DNA of 64,000 bases from M3007 sp044226205 (GCA_044226205.1 JBGAHL010000013.1:1-64000), one strand, 5' to 3'. Shown: positions 24,783-33,918, counted from the first letter of the stretch. Notes: generated from the letters alone by a model not told the origin. Numbers and translations: made by a program.

Positions 24783-25954
24783 GCGGCAAGTGTTTGGAAA
24801 TGAATCGACTGGATACGCTGGATCGCCTCCTGCAATACGTCGGCCGGCTGGCACAGCGAAACGCGGATGTATGGTTCGCCGGCACTGCCGAAAATGCCAC
24901 CCGGGGTCAGAAATACGTGTGTCTTGTACAAAAGGGCGTCGCTGAGCGCGTAGGCGTCGGCAAAATTGCCAGGGATGCGCGCCCAGAGGAACAAGCCCTG
25001 CTGGCCGGGCGCAATCTCGCAACCGATCAGGCTCAGTAATTCGTGCGCTTTTTGTTGCCGTTCGCGATACGCTTCGTTGATCTGTCGGTACCAGGATTCG
25101 TCGGCCTGCAAGGCGGTGGCCGCAGCCAGTTGAACCGGCTGGAACTGGCCCGAATCGAGGTTGCTTTTGAAGCGAAGGATTGCACTAAGGTACTTGCTTT
25201 GACCCATGACCGCCCCGACGCGCCAGCCGGCGAGGTTGTGCGATTTGCTGAGCGAGTTCAGTTCGAGTGCTACTTCGGCGGCACCTTGCGCGGCAAGAAT
25301 GCTCCGCGGCCGGTCGTTGAGGATAAAACTGTAAGGATTGTCATTGACAATCAATATTTTATGCTCTTTGCCAAAATTGACCAACTGCTGAAAAAAATGC
25401 TCGGGCGCAGCCGTGCCAGTGGGCATGTGCGGGTAGTTGACCCACATGATCTTGACCCTGGAGAGGTCGCTCTGCGCCAGGGCGTCGAGGTCGGGAAGCC
25501 AGTTGTTTTTTTCATCAAGCCGGTATTCGCGCACCGCGGCGCCAGCCAGCCGGGTAGCTGCCCGATAGGTCGGGTAGCCCGGATTGGGCACCAATGCCTC
25601 GTCGCCGTGTTCCAGAAAAGTAAACGCGATGTGCGCAATGCCTTCCTTGGACCCGATCAGGGGCAATATTTCGCCATCCGGGTTGAGCGCTACGCCGTAA
25701 TGGCGCGCATACCAGTCGGCCCAGGCCTGACGGAGCGCCGGCAGTCCGGTGTACGATTGATAGCCGTGGGCCCTGGGGTCGGCTGAACCCTGTTGAAGGG
25801 CCGCCACGACGTCGGGGTGGGGCGGCAGGTCGGGCGAGCCGATGCCGAGGTTGATCACGGGATGGCCGGCTGTGCGCATTTGAGCGATCTCGCGCAGTTT
25901 GCCGGCGAAATAGTATTCCTGAATGCCGTCGAGGCGGCTGGCGGGTGCGATCAT
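24779..25954 (-). CDS. PLP-dependent aminotransferase (class I/II)
   Basis: 391 residues. The PLP lysine is in LNSLSKSHNLAGWRVGAVMG (about 228-247). Other family blocks are INLGIGSPDLPPHPDVV (35-51) and NYPHMPTGTAAP, where the usual NPTG is replaced by a HMPTG-type sequence common to this subgroup. Given its place between pheA and tyrA it most likely transaminates phenylpyruvate and 4-hydroxyphenylpyruvate. LL-diaminopimelate aminotransferase-like activity is an alternative. It overlaps tyrA by four bases. Confidence 0.92.
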   Translation of the reverse strand: MIAPASRLDGIQEYYFAGKLREIAQMRTAGHPVINLGIGSPDLPPHPDVVAALQQGSADPRAHGYQSYTGLPALRQAWADWYARHYGVALNPDGEILPLIGSKEGIAHIAFTFLEHGDEALVPNPGYPTYRAATRLAGAAVREYRLDEKNNWLPDLDALAQSDLSRVKIMWVNYPHMPTGTAAPEHFFQQLVNFGKEHKILIVNDNPYSFILNDRPRSILAAQGAAEVALELNSLSKSHNLAGWRVGAVMGQSKYLSAILRFKSNLDSGQFQPVQLAAATALQADESWYRQINEAYRERQQKAHELLSLIGCEIAPGQQGLFLWARIPGNFADAYALSDALLYKTHVFLTPGGIFGSAGEPYIRVSLCQPADVLQEAIQRIQSIHFQTLAA

Positions 25955-25967
25955 GTTGAATGTGGAT

Positions 25968-26861
25968 TCAGGCGAGTTCGCCGGGTTTGTAAATGCCGAG
26001 CACTTGACAGGCCTGCGTCATCACGTCGAGCAGGCGCAGCGTTTCGGGGATGATCGCGGGGTTTTCCAGGGTGAAATCGACGAAAAAAAGGTATTCGCCG
26101 ACCCGCCCGACCATGGGTACTGACTGGATTTTGGTCAGGTTGGCGCTTTGCCCGGCGAGCATGGTCAGGATGCGGCTCAGGCTTCCGCTGCGGTGCGGTA
26201 CGGTGAAACAGGCCGAGACTTTGCGGCGGCTCAGGCTGCCATGAAACTCGTTTCGAGAAGCGGAATCACGCCGTTCGAGCACCAAAAAGCGGGTAAAATT
26301 GGCTTCGTGCGTTTCGATGCCGGGAGCGAGGACCGAGAGCCCGTAAAGTTCTGCCGCCAGTGTGCTGCCTACCGCGGCCACGTCGCGGCGCTGGTCACGG
26401 GCAATGCGGGCTGCGGCCGCCGCGGTGTCGTCGGTTTCGACGAGCTGCCAGTGCGGGTATTGCCGGAAAAAATCGGTGCATTGCGCCAGCGCCATGGGGT
26501 GGGAGTGGACCTCGCGCAGCTCGTCGGCCTGGACGCCGGGCAAGGCGAGCAGGTTCTGTCGTATGGGCAGGAAAATTTCGCCTGTAATGACCAAATTGCT
26601 GGTTTGCAACAACTTGTAATTACCCAGGATGCTGCCTGCAATGCTGTTTTCGATGGCCATCACGGCGGCGTCGGTTTGCGAAGCCTGTTCGGCCAGACGG
26701 ACGAGTTCTGCGAAAGAAGCGGCGGGTACGACTTCCACGGCGCCGCTGAAAAACCGGCGTGCCGCGATTTCGTGAAAGGCGCCGCGCACGCCCTGGATCA
26801 CGACGCGCGTCGCGTGGCGGGCGGGTGGAAGAACGGGAGGAGTAGAAGGCAATGTGCTCAT
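25968..26861 (-). CDS. pheA: Prephenate dehydratase
   Basis: 297 residues. The catalytic domain begins at about residue 22 with VVIQGVRGAFHEIAARRFF and ends with the TRF motif in ANFTRFLVLERRD (about 185-197). A C-terminal ACT domain follows (about 208-290); its usual ESRP is replaced by QSVP, so feedback by phenylalanine may be altered. It makes phenylpyruvate. First structural gene of the four-gene aromatic operon, preceded by a leader peptide and attenuator-like hairpin. Confidence 0.94.
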   Translation of the reverse strand: MSTLPSTPPVLPPARHATRVVIQGVRGAFHEIAARRFFSGAVEVVPAASFAELVRLAEQASQTDAAVMAIENSIAGSILGNYKLLQTSNLVITGEIFLPIRQNLLALPGVQADELREVHSHPMALAQCTDFFRQYPHWQLVETDDTAAAAARIARDQRRDVAAVGSTLAAELYGLSVLAPGIETHEANFTRFLVLERRDSASRNEFHGSLSRRKVSACFTVPHRSGSLSRILTMLAGQSANLTKIQSVPMVGRVGEYLFFVDFTLENPAIIPETLRLLDVMTQACQVLGIYKPGELA

Positions 26862-26883
26862 ATCGAGTGGGTGGGAAAAAGAA

Positions 26884-26916
26884 AACGGGAGCCCCTGCGC
26901 CGCAGGAACTCCCGTT
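26884..26916 (-). terminator. Attenuator hairpin upstream of pheA
   Basis: On the minus strand an AACGGGAG / CTCCCGTT stem, with an inner CCTGC / GCAGG stem, is followed by TTTTCTTTTT, the form of an intrinsic terminator. It lies 23 bases before the pheA ATG and 29 bases after the leader peptide stop. GTTCCTG in its 5' arm (26909-26903) can instead pair with CAGGAAC in the leader (26973-26967). Confidence 0.75.
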
Positions 26917-26945
26917 ATGATGGTGAATTTTTGTTTTTCTACTTT

Positions 26946-27038
26946 TTACACCAAGGCACAAAGGCTGTTCCTGTCACGTTTTCCGAAAAAGAAAAAGTAA
27001 CCCAAAAAGCCAAAATAATATGCGCGGTGTTGTTGCAT
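26946..27038 (-). CDS. Aromatic-rich leader peptide of the pheA operon
   Basis: A 30-codon ORF, too short for ordinary gene finding. Codons 7-18 read YYFGFLGYFFFF: three tyrosines and six phenylalanines in twelve codons. The stop is followed within 30 bases by a terminator-like hairpin, then pheA. This is the classic layout of ribosome-mediated attenuation: shortage of charged tRNA-Phe or tRNA-Tyr stalls the ribosome and favours an antiterminator. The ATG has no Shine-Dalgarno sequence, usual for the phylum. The layout is seen in sequence; regulation is inferred. Confidence 0.8.
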   Translation of the reverse strand: MQQHRAYYFGFLGYFFFFGKRDRNSLCALV

Positions 27039-27060
27039 GTGTACTACTGTACTGATGCGG

Positions 27061-27068
27061 CAAAGATG
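27061..27068 (-). promoter_or_regulatory. Possible -7 box for the pheA leader
   Basis: Minus strand reads CATCTTTG, one mismatch from TAnnTTTG, 22 bases before the leader ATG. A TTG lies 20 bases further upstream. Confidence 0.3.
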
Positions 27069-27132
27069 TACGCTAAAATTGAATCTGGCAACCCGAAGTG
27101 GTAAATTTTTTTTCAGCAATGCTGCAGTAGGC

Positions 27133-27140
27133 TACTTTTG
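27133..27140 (+). promoter_or_regulatory. Putative -7 box TACTTTTG
   Basis: TAnnTTTG match 49 bases upstream of the fucosidase start. Confidence 0.45.
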
Positions 27141-27188
27141 TCAACGTCAAACCCATTTCCTTCACCCTCCAAATTCCCCGTTTTCGCC

Positions 27189-29354
27189 ATGCGTAAATTG
27201 TTTATTCTGGCTTTTTGCCTCGCATATCTCTCCTTTTCGGCGCAAAAAGTCTACCAGCCCAACTGGTCCTCCCTCGATCAACGACCCACGCCGGAATGGT
27301 GGCAGGATGCCAAATTCGGCATTTTTATCCACTGGGGGGTGTATTCCGTTCCGGCTTTTACGCCCAAAGGGCGCTATGCCGAATGGTACCAAAATTCTCT
27401 TCAGCAAAATGATCCCGATGGTTCGCTGGCCGCTTTTCACCAGATCAATTTCGGCACGCGCACCTACTACGACCTTGCCGATGATTTTCACGCCGAACTG
27501 TTCAATGCCGACGACTGGGCCAATCTTTTCCAGTACGCCGGCGCCAAATACGTGGTGCTGACCTCCAAACACCACGACGGTTTTTGCCTGTGGCCCAGCG
27601 AAGAAGCCAACCGCAGCTGGGGCATTCCGTGGAATGCCGGCGCCCGCGGCCCGCGCCGCGACCTCGTGGGCGAACTGTTCACAGCCTTGCGCAAAACCTC
27701 GGTAAAACCCGGGCTTTACTACTCCCTTTATGAATGGTACAACCCGCTCTGGCGCTACGACCAGCGCCGCTATGCCGAGGAACACATGCTTCCGCAGTTG
27801 TACGAACTGGTTCAAAACTACCAGCCCTGGGTACTTTGGGCCGATGGCGACTGGGATGCTGCGCCCGAAACCTGGCAGTCGCCCCAGTTCTTGTCGTGGC
27901 TGTACACGCAAAGCCCTGTGCGCGACTACGTGGCCGTCAACGACCGCTGGGGCGCTGGCGTGCGATTCAACCACGGCGGCTTCTACACGCCTGAATATCA
28001 GCCAGATGTCGATTTTCCGGACCATGCCTGGGAAGAAAGCCGGGGCATCGGCTACTCGTACGGATACAACCGCGCGGAAGACGCCTGGGACTACAATTCG
28101 GCCCAGTCGCTCGTGCTGCAATTGATCGACAAAGTGTCGCGCGGGGGGAATTTCCTGCTCGACATCGGTCCCGATGCGCACGGGCAGATCCCGCCCATCA
28201 TGCAGGAGCGCCTCATCGAAATGGGCAAGTGGCTGAGCGCCAACGGCGAGGCTATTTACGGCACCCGCCGCTGGCGCAACGACTGCCAGTGGAGCGCCGG
28301 CAACCGCAATTTTACCCCCGAACTCATCGATAAATGGAAGGCAGGCGGCGACCTGATCCTCAAACAAACGGTCAATCCCGACCCTGGCTTCGCGGTCAAA
28401 GAGGTGTTCTTTACCTGGAACCCCAAGCAGAACGCCGTGTATGCCATTTTGCCAAAATATCCGGCCGACCGCAAGGTGGTGCTGCGGGGCGTCCAGCTGC
28501 CGGCCAATACCGAGGTGACGCTTCTGGCCACGAAAGAAAAACTCCGCATCGAAGCGCAGCAGGGAGGGAATACCGTGATTTACCTGCCCGAGTACAATCC
28601 TTCCAAATTCACGACCGACTATGCTTTTGCCCTGAAAATCAACAACTACGGAAACTACATTGCCCGCCCGGTCATCGATCTGCACTACAACCCGCTGTCG
28701 ATGCAGGCGACCATGGACATCAAAAGCAGCACCCCGGGCGCGACCATCCGCTACACCACCGACGGCAGCGAGCCGCGCGAAAATTCCAACCTGTTTTCCG
28801 CCACCGTACCGGTGAGCGGTTCCGGCCTGATCCGTGCAAAAGCATTCAAAACGGGAGTGTTGCCCAGCGGTGAAGACTCCGTGCGCGTCAAATCGTACCG
28901 CATGCAACCGAGTTTGTCGATGCTTCGCGAGCCCGCGCCGGGCTTGCGGGCGCAGGTGCTGACGGCTGCGAAATACAATTCCAGCACCCTGCAGCGCGAA
29001 GGCAAAACGGAGCGCGAATACGAAGCCTTCGATTTTACCCTCGATCCACTCTGCACGACCGACCGCTGCGGCATGATCTGGACGGGGTACATCAAGGTGG
29101 CTCGTACGGGCGGCTACGAATTCTCGCTGGAGAGCGACGACGGCAGTTTGTTGTATGTTGATAATGAGTTGGTTGTGAATAATGACGGAGATCACAGCAA
29201 CCAGGCCAAAAACGGCATGGCTCTTTTGCAGCAAGGCTGGCACGGCGTCAAACTGGTGTATTTTAACAGCGGCGGAGCGGCCAACCTGAAAGTGCGCCAC
29301 GGCAGCGTGGGCAGCGCGTTGCAGGAATTTTTACCCGCTCAGCTGGCCCATTAA
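27189..29354 (+). CDS. GH29 alpha-L-fucosidase with chitobiase-type and PA14 modules
   Basis: 721 residues with a signal peptide (to about residue 18, ending FSAQ). GH29 catalytic domain about 20-370: WWQDAKFGIFIHWGVYSVPA near the start, KHHDGFCLW, and VLWADGDWDAAPETW with the likely nucleophile Asp. A C-terminal beta domain follows the barrel (to about 470). Then a chitobiase/HexA C-terminal-like module with STPGATIRYTTDGSEPREN (about 515-533) and a PA14-type module (about 610-715, YEFSLESDDGSLLYVDN). It should release alpha-L-fucose from glycans outside the cytoplasm. No polysaccharide-utilisation SusCD pair is nearby. Confidence 0.93.
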   Translation: MRKLFILAFCLAYLSFSAQKVYQPNWSSLDQRPTPEWWQDAKFGIFIHWGVYSVPAFTPKGRYAEWYQNSLQQNDPDGSLAAFHQINFGTRTYYDLADDFHAELFNADDWANLFQYAGAKYVVLTSKHHDGFCLWPSEEANRSWGIPWNAGARGPRRDLVGELFTALRKTSVKPGLYYSLYEWYNPLWRYDQRRYAEEHMLPQLYELVQNYQPWVLWADGDWDAAPETWQSPQFLSWLYTQSPVRDYVAVNDRWGAGVRFNHGGFYTPEYQPDVDFPDHAWEESRGIGYSYGYNRAEDAWDYNSAQSLVLQLIDKVSRGGNFLLDIGPDAHGQIPPIMQERLIEMGKWLSANGEAIYGTRRWRNDCQWSAGNRNFTPELIDKWKAGGDLILKQTVNPDPGFAVKEVFFTWNPKQNAVYAILPKYPADRKVVLRGVQLPANTEVTLLATKEKLRIEAQQGGNTVIYLPEYNPSKFTTDYAFALKINNYGNYIARPVIDLHYNPLSMQATMDIKSSTPGATIRYTTDGSEPRENSNLFSATVPVSGSGLIRAKAFKTGVLPSGEDSVRVKSYRMQPSLSMLREPAPGLRAQVLTAAKYNSSTLQREGKTEREYEAFDFTLDPLCTTDRCGMIWTGYIKVARTGGYEFSLESDDGSLLYVDNELVVNNDGDHSNQAKNGMALLQQGWHGVKLVYFNSGGAANLKVRHGSVGSALQEFLPAQLAH

Positions 29355-29357
29355 AAG

Positions 29358-29548
29358 GTAAAAACTTAGGTGGAGGGCATGCCAGACATTTTTTCCCGCA
29401 GACAAACGCAGACTTACTCGCAGACCTGCGCAGACATTTATACTGTCTCGAAATCAACGGAATCAGCGAAAAAAACAGCGTCAAATCTGCGGGAAACAAA
29501 AATGTCTGGTATGCCTTCCACCCTCCACCCCTAGGCCTAAGTTTTTAC
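29358..29548. repeat. Inverted-repeat intergenic element, ~190 bp
   Basis: Ends are exact 13-bp inverted repeats GTAAAAACTTAGG / CCTAAGTTTTTAC. Inward, both sides continue with related GGTGGAGGG, GGCAT-CCAGACATTTTT and TTCCCGCAGA blocks in inverted order with small gaps. The middle is rich in CGCAGAC-type words. No ORF. The right end matches 97-109 of the window, so it is likely a dispersed family. Confidence 0.65.
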
Positions 29549-29594
29549 GATTTTTATTGACTTTTAACCCCTTTCACAACCGGTTTCAAGCGTC

Positions 29595-31472
29595 ATGCCA
29601 CTCCCTAAACCGCTTCCCGATCTGGTCAAAGACCTTCGCGAACTCCTGATCGAAGACCTCGCCGCTACCCTGCAGGCGATGAAAGAACTTTTGCCGGAAA
29701 ACGGCGACAAAAACAGCCAGGTGCTCGCGCTGCAGGCTCGCCTCAAGGACGCCAACAAGGAGCGCATTCGGAATACCATCAGTTCCGAAGACTATCAGCG
29801 ACGGGTCGACACCATCCGGGCGGAATGCCTCGACATGATCAACGCGCTCGTCGAAGCGGATTTTGAAGCCGAAACAGGGGAGGGAACAGGTCCCGCCGCC
29901 CGTACAGGCAGTGTCTTGTACCGTGTGCCGCATCGCATGCCCTTGCAAAAACCGACCATTTGCACGGTGCGGGTAGCCATGGACGAAGACGCAATTCTGG
30001 AAGACATCGTGCTCGACGACGACGTAAAGCTCCGCCCGAAAGTGGAAGTGTCGGACATGATGAAAGCGGAACTGATCGACCCCGAAGGCGAGGTTTTCGC
30101 GGTGCGCGCCCTGAGTGAAATCGAACAACTGGTGCGCCCCCACGGCTACACGCAATGGCTGTTTTCCGTGACGCCCAAAGTTGAGGGTCAGCATCAGTTG
30201 CTGGTCAAGGTGTCGATGCTGGAATTTAACCCCAAGCTCAACAAATACGTGCCGCGCGAAGTCTCCATTCTGGAAACCGTGACCATCGTCACCGGGGCCG
30301 AGCAAAGCGAAGTGCCGGAAACGCCGTTGAAAGCGAGCGGGGAAAAAGTCACGCTTGCCCCTCAACCCGGCAGTGGAGAGTCGGCCAGCCCGAACCCGGC
30401 CTCGCCTGTGCCGCCGCCCATGCCAGATATTGTCATCAAAAAAGTGGAAGACAACACTCCTCCGCTGCCGAGCCACGAGATGGTTATTGAAAAAACCGAG
30501 GCGCCGCCCGAGCCTTCCGAGGGGTCGAGTAGCCGGAAAGGGCTGCGGGCCGTGGCGTTTTTCCTGGCTTTTTTGGTGTTCGGGACCTCGGCGACCTGGG
30601 CATTTACGCCGCCGCCCACCCGCGACTGGTGGATGGCCAGCCTGCGCGATACCCCTGAGGCCTATCAGGAATACATCGACAATTATGATCGGGATGCGAG
30701 CAATTCGTATCTCGAAGCAGCTTATTTCCGTCGGGCTGAAATCAGCGGCGCCCTGCACGACTGGCGGGCTTACCAGCAGCGTTTTACCAGCGGGAAATAT
30801 GAAAATGAAGTCAATGAAAGGGTAAAAATCCTGGAAGAAAAAGCCTGGAACTACCTGCGCGATGATCCCTCGGTGGGCACTGTGCGCCAGTACCTGAGAG
30901 ATTATTACGACGGCGAACGCCTCGATCAGGTGCGGCAAATGGCCGACTCGCGGGCTGAACTTCGGTCCGAACTGCAAGCCGATCTGGAGGCTGCTTATTT
31001 GCGCAACGTACAGGAGCACCCCACTGCCCGGAAAATAACCGATTACCTGAGCGCCTTCCCGCAAAGCGATCACCTTGGCGAAATCACCGAGCTGGCGGCC
31101 CGCCAACCCGGGTTGATGAAAGAGGTGCAGCCGGCAATCGAGCAGACCATCCTTGAAAGAGCCAGAACGGCTGCCCAACCCGATCAGCTGGAGCAACTGT
31201 TGCCGGCCATTCAGCGCATGGAAGGCAGCGAACTGGCTGCCAAAGTGAGTGAAATTGTGGCGGACAAAGGCAAGATGAAAAAGAGTGTCTGGCAGCAACT
31301 TCAAACGCTCATCGAAGAAAAGAAGCAGGAAACTGCTGAAACGAACGGCGACAAAGACGGCGACGGCGTGCCCGACGCGAACGACCAGTGCCCGGAGCTG
31401 AAAGGAGAGGCGTCCAACAAGGGCTGCCCGAGCGAACAAAAGGCGGGGACAAATCGAAAACGACGCTTTTAA
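29595..31472 (+). CDS. Transmembrane protein with probable N-terminal effector-associated domain 11 and C-terminal TSP3 repeat
   Basis: 625 residues. Residues about 7-90 are all-helical and resemble EAD11 (LRELLIEDLAATLQAMKELL, then a long helix with SQVLALQARLKDANKERI and ISSEDYQRRVDTIRAECLDM). Residues about 115-235 look like a beta-rich domain (VRVAMDEDAILEDIVLDD). After a Pro-rich linker there is one membrane helix (about 316-337, VAFFLAFLVFGTSATWAF). The outside part is helical with TPR-like spacing and ends in a calcium-binding TSP3 repeat DKDGDGVPDANDQCP. EADs are death-fold-like adaptors of Bacteroidota and cyanobacterial conflict systems. No nuclease, protease or NTPase effector adjoins it, so its partner is unknown. 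Confidence 0.65.
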   Translation: MPLPKPLPDLVKDLRELLIEDLAATLQAMKELLPENGDKNSQVLALQARLKDANKERIRNTISSEDYQRRVDTIRAECLDMINALVEADFEAETGEGTGPAARTGSVLYRVPHRMPLQKPTICTVRVAMDEDAILEDIVLDDDVKLRPKVEVSDMMKAELIDPEGEVFAVRALSEIEQLVRPHGYTQWLFSVTPKVEGQHQLLVKVSMLEFNPKLNKYVPREVSILETVTIVTGAEQSEVPETPLKASGEKVTLAPQPGSGESASPNPASPVPPPMPDIVIKKVEDNTPPLPSHEMVIEKTEAPPEPSEGSSSRKGLRAVAFFLAFLVFGTSATWAFTPPPTRDWWMASLRDTPEAYQEYIDNYDRDASNSYLEAAYFRRAEISGALHDWRAYQQRFTSGKYENEVNERVKILEEKAWNYLRDDPSVGTVRQYLRDYYDGERLDQVRQMADSRAELRSELQADLEAAYLRNVQEHPTARKITDYLSAFPQSDHLGEITELAARQPGLMKEVQPAIEQTILERARTAAQPDQLEQLLPAIQRMEGSELAAKVSEIVADKGKMKKSVWQQLQTLIEEKKQETAETNGDKDGDGVPDANDQCPELKGEASNKGCPSEQKAGTNRKRRF

Positions 31473-31691
31473 ACCTGCTGAATGCCCGTTCGCAACCAGG
31501 CTGAGTTGTTCCCAGCTTGTCAAATTTGTTTCTCGAATCGGTAAAACCGGCCCACAGACCCCATTTTACTACGTCATTAACTCATTTCTAACACGATACT
31601 GACCGGATGCAAGGGAGCGTAGCTTACTTTTGCCCGTCATTTTTGACAAAGACACCGAACGCTGTTTGTCTTTAAAAAAAGTTGCTGCCTT
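31473..31691. other. Intergenic region with TACTTTTG box
   Basis: 219 bp without a gene. Holds a TAnnTTTG match at 31625-31632, 59 bases before the next ATG. Confidence 0.4.
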
Positions 31692-33233
31692 ATGTATCTG
31701 CTGGGTAAGATTATCAAAACCGGTATTCGCCTCGGCGCCACCCGCAAGGAGACGCTGCTTTCCCCCATCGCCCAACAACGGCACCAACTCCGACGACTGC
31801 TGCTCGAAGCGCGCGACACGGCCATCGGCAATACCTACGGATTTCACGATATTCTGACCACGCGCGACCTGATTCGGGCGTTTCAGGAACATGTGCCCAT
31901 CCACGATTACGACCACATTTACAACAAATGGTGGTCGCGCGCGCGCGCCGATGAAATGGACGTTGCCTGGCCCGGCCAGATTCCGTGGTTCGCCGTGAGC
32001 AGCGGTACTTCGGGCGCTACGTCCAAATACATCCCCGTGACGGCGGAAATGATCCGTGCCATGAAAAAGGTCTCGTTGCGGATGTTCTGCGATTTGTCAA
32101 AATTCGATTTGTCGCCCGATCAGTTTACCCGCCAAATGCTGATGGTGGGCAGCTGCACGCAACTTACCCACGAGGGCGACCACTTTGTCGGCGACATGTC
32201 GGGCATTATCGGCATGAATCGCCCCTTCTGGCTCGAACGCTACTATCGCCCCGGAAAACACATCACCGACCTCCCTGAATGGGATGCCCGCATCGATAAA
32301 ATCGCGGAAGAAGCCCCGCAGTGGGATATTGGCTTTATCGTCGGCAACGTCGCCTGGGTGCAACTGATTTTCGAACGCATCATCGAGCGGCACGGATTGA
32401 AAAATATCCACGAGATCTGGCCCAACTTCCGTTTCCTGACGCATGGCGGTATTTTTTTCGAGCCTTATCGCATCACTTTTGAACAATTGATCGGCCGGCC
32501 CGTGAAATACATGGACAGCTACATGGCCTCCGAAGGCTTTATCGGCTACCAGACCCGGCCCGAATCCCGCGACATGAAATTGCTCACCGATTGTCGCTTG
32601 TTTTATGAATTTGTGCCCTTCGACAGCCATAATTTCGATGAAAACGGCGATTTGCTGCCCGGCGCACGCGCGTTTGCCATCGACCAGATCGAGGCCGACC
32701 AGGAATACGCCATCCTGCTGACCACACCTTCCGGCGCATGGCGTTACCTGCTGGGCGATACCGTCAAATTTACCGACCTGTCGCGCCTCGAATTCAAGGT
32801 GACCGGCCGCGTAAAACACTACCTCAGCGTGGTGGGCGAGCATTTGTCCATCGACAACATGAACGAGGCCATCCAGCTGACCGATCAGGAACTCGGCGTG
32901 GGAATCAAGGAATTTGCGGTGATGGCGGTGCCCAATGGTTCGCACTGGGCGCATCAATGGTTCATCAGCGCCGACCATCCTGAAATGCACAATGCCGTAC
33001 AACTGGCCAGCGTGCTCGACCGGCACCTCCAGAAAATCAACGACGACTACACCGTGGAACGCCGATATGCCCTGCAGGAAGTAAGGGTGGAATTGTTGCC
33101 GCACGAATTTTTCTACCGCTGGCTCGACAGTCAGGGCAAAATGAACGGGCAGGCAAAAGTCCCCCGCGTGCTGAAAGGTGTGACGCAGGAGAGTTTTTCG
33201 CAGTTCCTGCGCAACGAGCTTAGAATACTTTGA
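31692..33233 (+). CDS. GH3 (auxin-responsive promoter) family protein
   Basis: 513 residues, normal for the family. Conserved blocks: FAVSSGTSGATSKYIPVT (about 98-115, the ATP-binding P-loop-like motif of acyl-adenylating enzymes), YMASEGFIGYQTRPESRDM, and LLTTPSGAWRYLLGDTVKF. Plant GH3 enzymes join amino acids to hormones through an adenylate; the bacterial proteins are common in Bacteroidota but their substrates are not established. The LysE gene follows 13 bases after the stop. Confidence 0.9.
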   Translation: MYLLGKIIKTGIRLGATRKETLLSPIAQQRHQLRRLLLEARDTAIGNTYGFHDILTTRDLIRAFQEHVPIHDYDHIYNKWWSRARADEMDVAWPGQIPWFAVSSGTSGATSKYIPVTAEMIRAMKKVSLRMFCDLSKFDLSPDQFTRQMLMVGSCTQLTHEGDHFVGDMSGIIGMNRPFWLERYYRPGKHITDLPEWDARIDKIAEEAPQWDIGFIVGNVAWVQLIFERIIERHGLKNIHEIWPNFRFLTHGGIFFEPYRITFEQLIGRPVKYMDSYMASEGFIGYQTRPESRDMKLLTDCRLFYEFVPFDSHNFDENGDLLPGARAFAIDQIEADQEYAILLTTPSGAWRYLLGDTVKFTDLSRLEFKVTGRVKHYLSVVGEHLSIDNMNEAIQLTDQELGVGIKEFAVMAVPNGSHWAHQWFISADHPEMHNAVQLASVLDRHLQKINDDYTVERRYALQEVRVELLPHEFFYRWLDSQGKMNGQAKVPRVLKGVTQESFSQFLRNELRIL

Positions 33234-33246
33234 CGAACGATTGGCT

Positions 33247-33888
33247 ATGGAAACCCTTATAAAAGGGGCGACGGCCGGGCTGGCATACGGCCTGTTGCTT
33301 GGTCCCATGTTTTTTGCCGGCCTGCGCGTCACCCTCGAACGGGGCCTGCGTCACGGCCTGGCCCTGATCGGTGGCGCTTTTGTGAGCGATGCGGCCCTTG
33401 CGCTGGGAGGATGGTGGGGCACCGCCCAATTGGCCTCGGTTGTAGAATCGGAAACCTTCCAGTCGGTCTTTGGCGTCGCCAGCGGACTGATGTTGTTCGG
33501 GTTCGGCCTTTCGGCAATGATTCCGCGCAAGGCAAACTCCGAGGCCCGGGAAAATGCCGAGGCGGAAGTGGTGCTCGCGCGACGCAGGGTGTCATTTATT
33601 CAGGGACTTACCATCAATCTGATCAATCCATCCAACTGGTTTTTCTGGCTGGGCATGGCCGCGGCCGCCAGCGCCGAGGTGTTGTCGAGCGGCAAACCTG
33701 GTGAACCGGGGTATTTCATGCTGGCCGCTCTGGGTATGCTGTTCGGGATGGACTTGCTCAAACTTTTTATCGCCCACCGGATAGGAAAAACCTTGAAACC
33801 AGGCTGGACGCGCAACATTACCCGCATGGCCGGGCTGGTGCTGATGTTGGTTGGGCTGAGCGTCATCATTAAAATTTGGCGTGCCTGA
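33247..33888 (+). CDS. LysE family exporter
   Basis: 213 residues with about six hydrophobic segments: residues 3-28 (GATAGLAYGLLLGPMFFAGL), 37-60, 70-85, then a charged loop (92-110), INLINPSNWFFWLGMAAAAS, and two C-terminal helices. LysE/RhtB proteins export amino acids or related solutes across the inner membrane. The substrate is unknown. ATG at 33247 is used; a TTG six bases earlier also keeps the frame. Likely co-transcribed with the GH3-like gene and the hydroxylase gene 30 bases downstream. Confidence 0.87.
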   Translation: METLIKGATAGLAYGLLLGPMFFAGLRVTLERGLRHGLALIGGAFVSDAALALGGWWGTAQLASVVESETFQSVFGVASGLMLFGFGLSAMIPRKANSEARENAEAEVVLARRRVSFIQGLTINLINPSNWFFWLGMAAAASAEVLSSGKPGEPGYFMLAALGMLFGMDLLKLFIAHRIGKTLKPGWTRNITRMAGLVLMLVGLSVIIKIWRA

Positions 33889-33918
33889 ACGCTTTGCTTT
33901 TTTATTTGACAACCTGAT

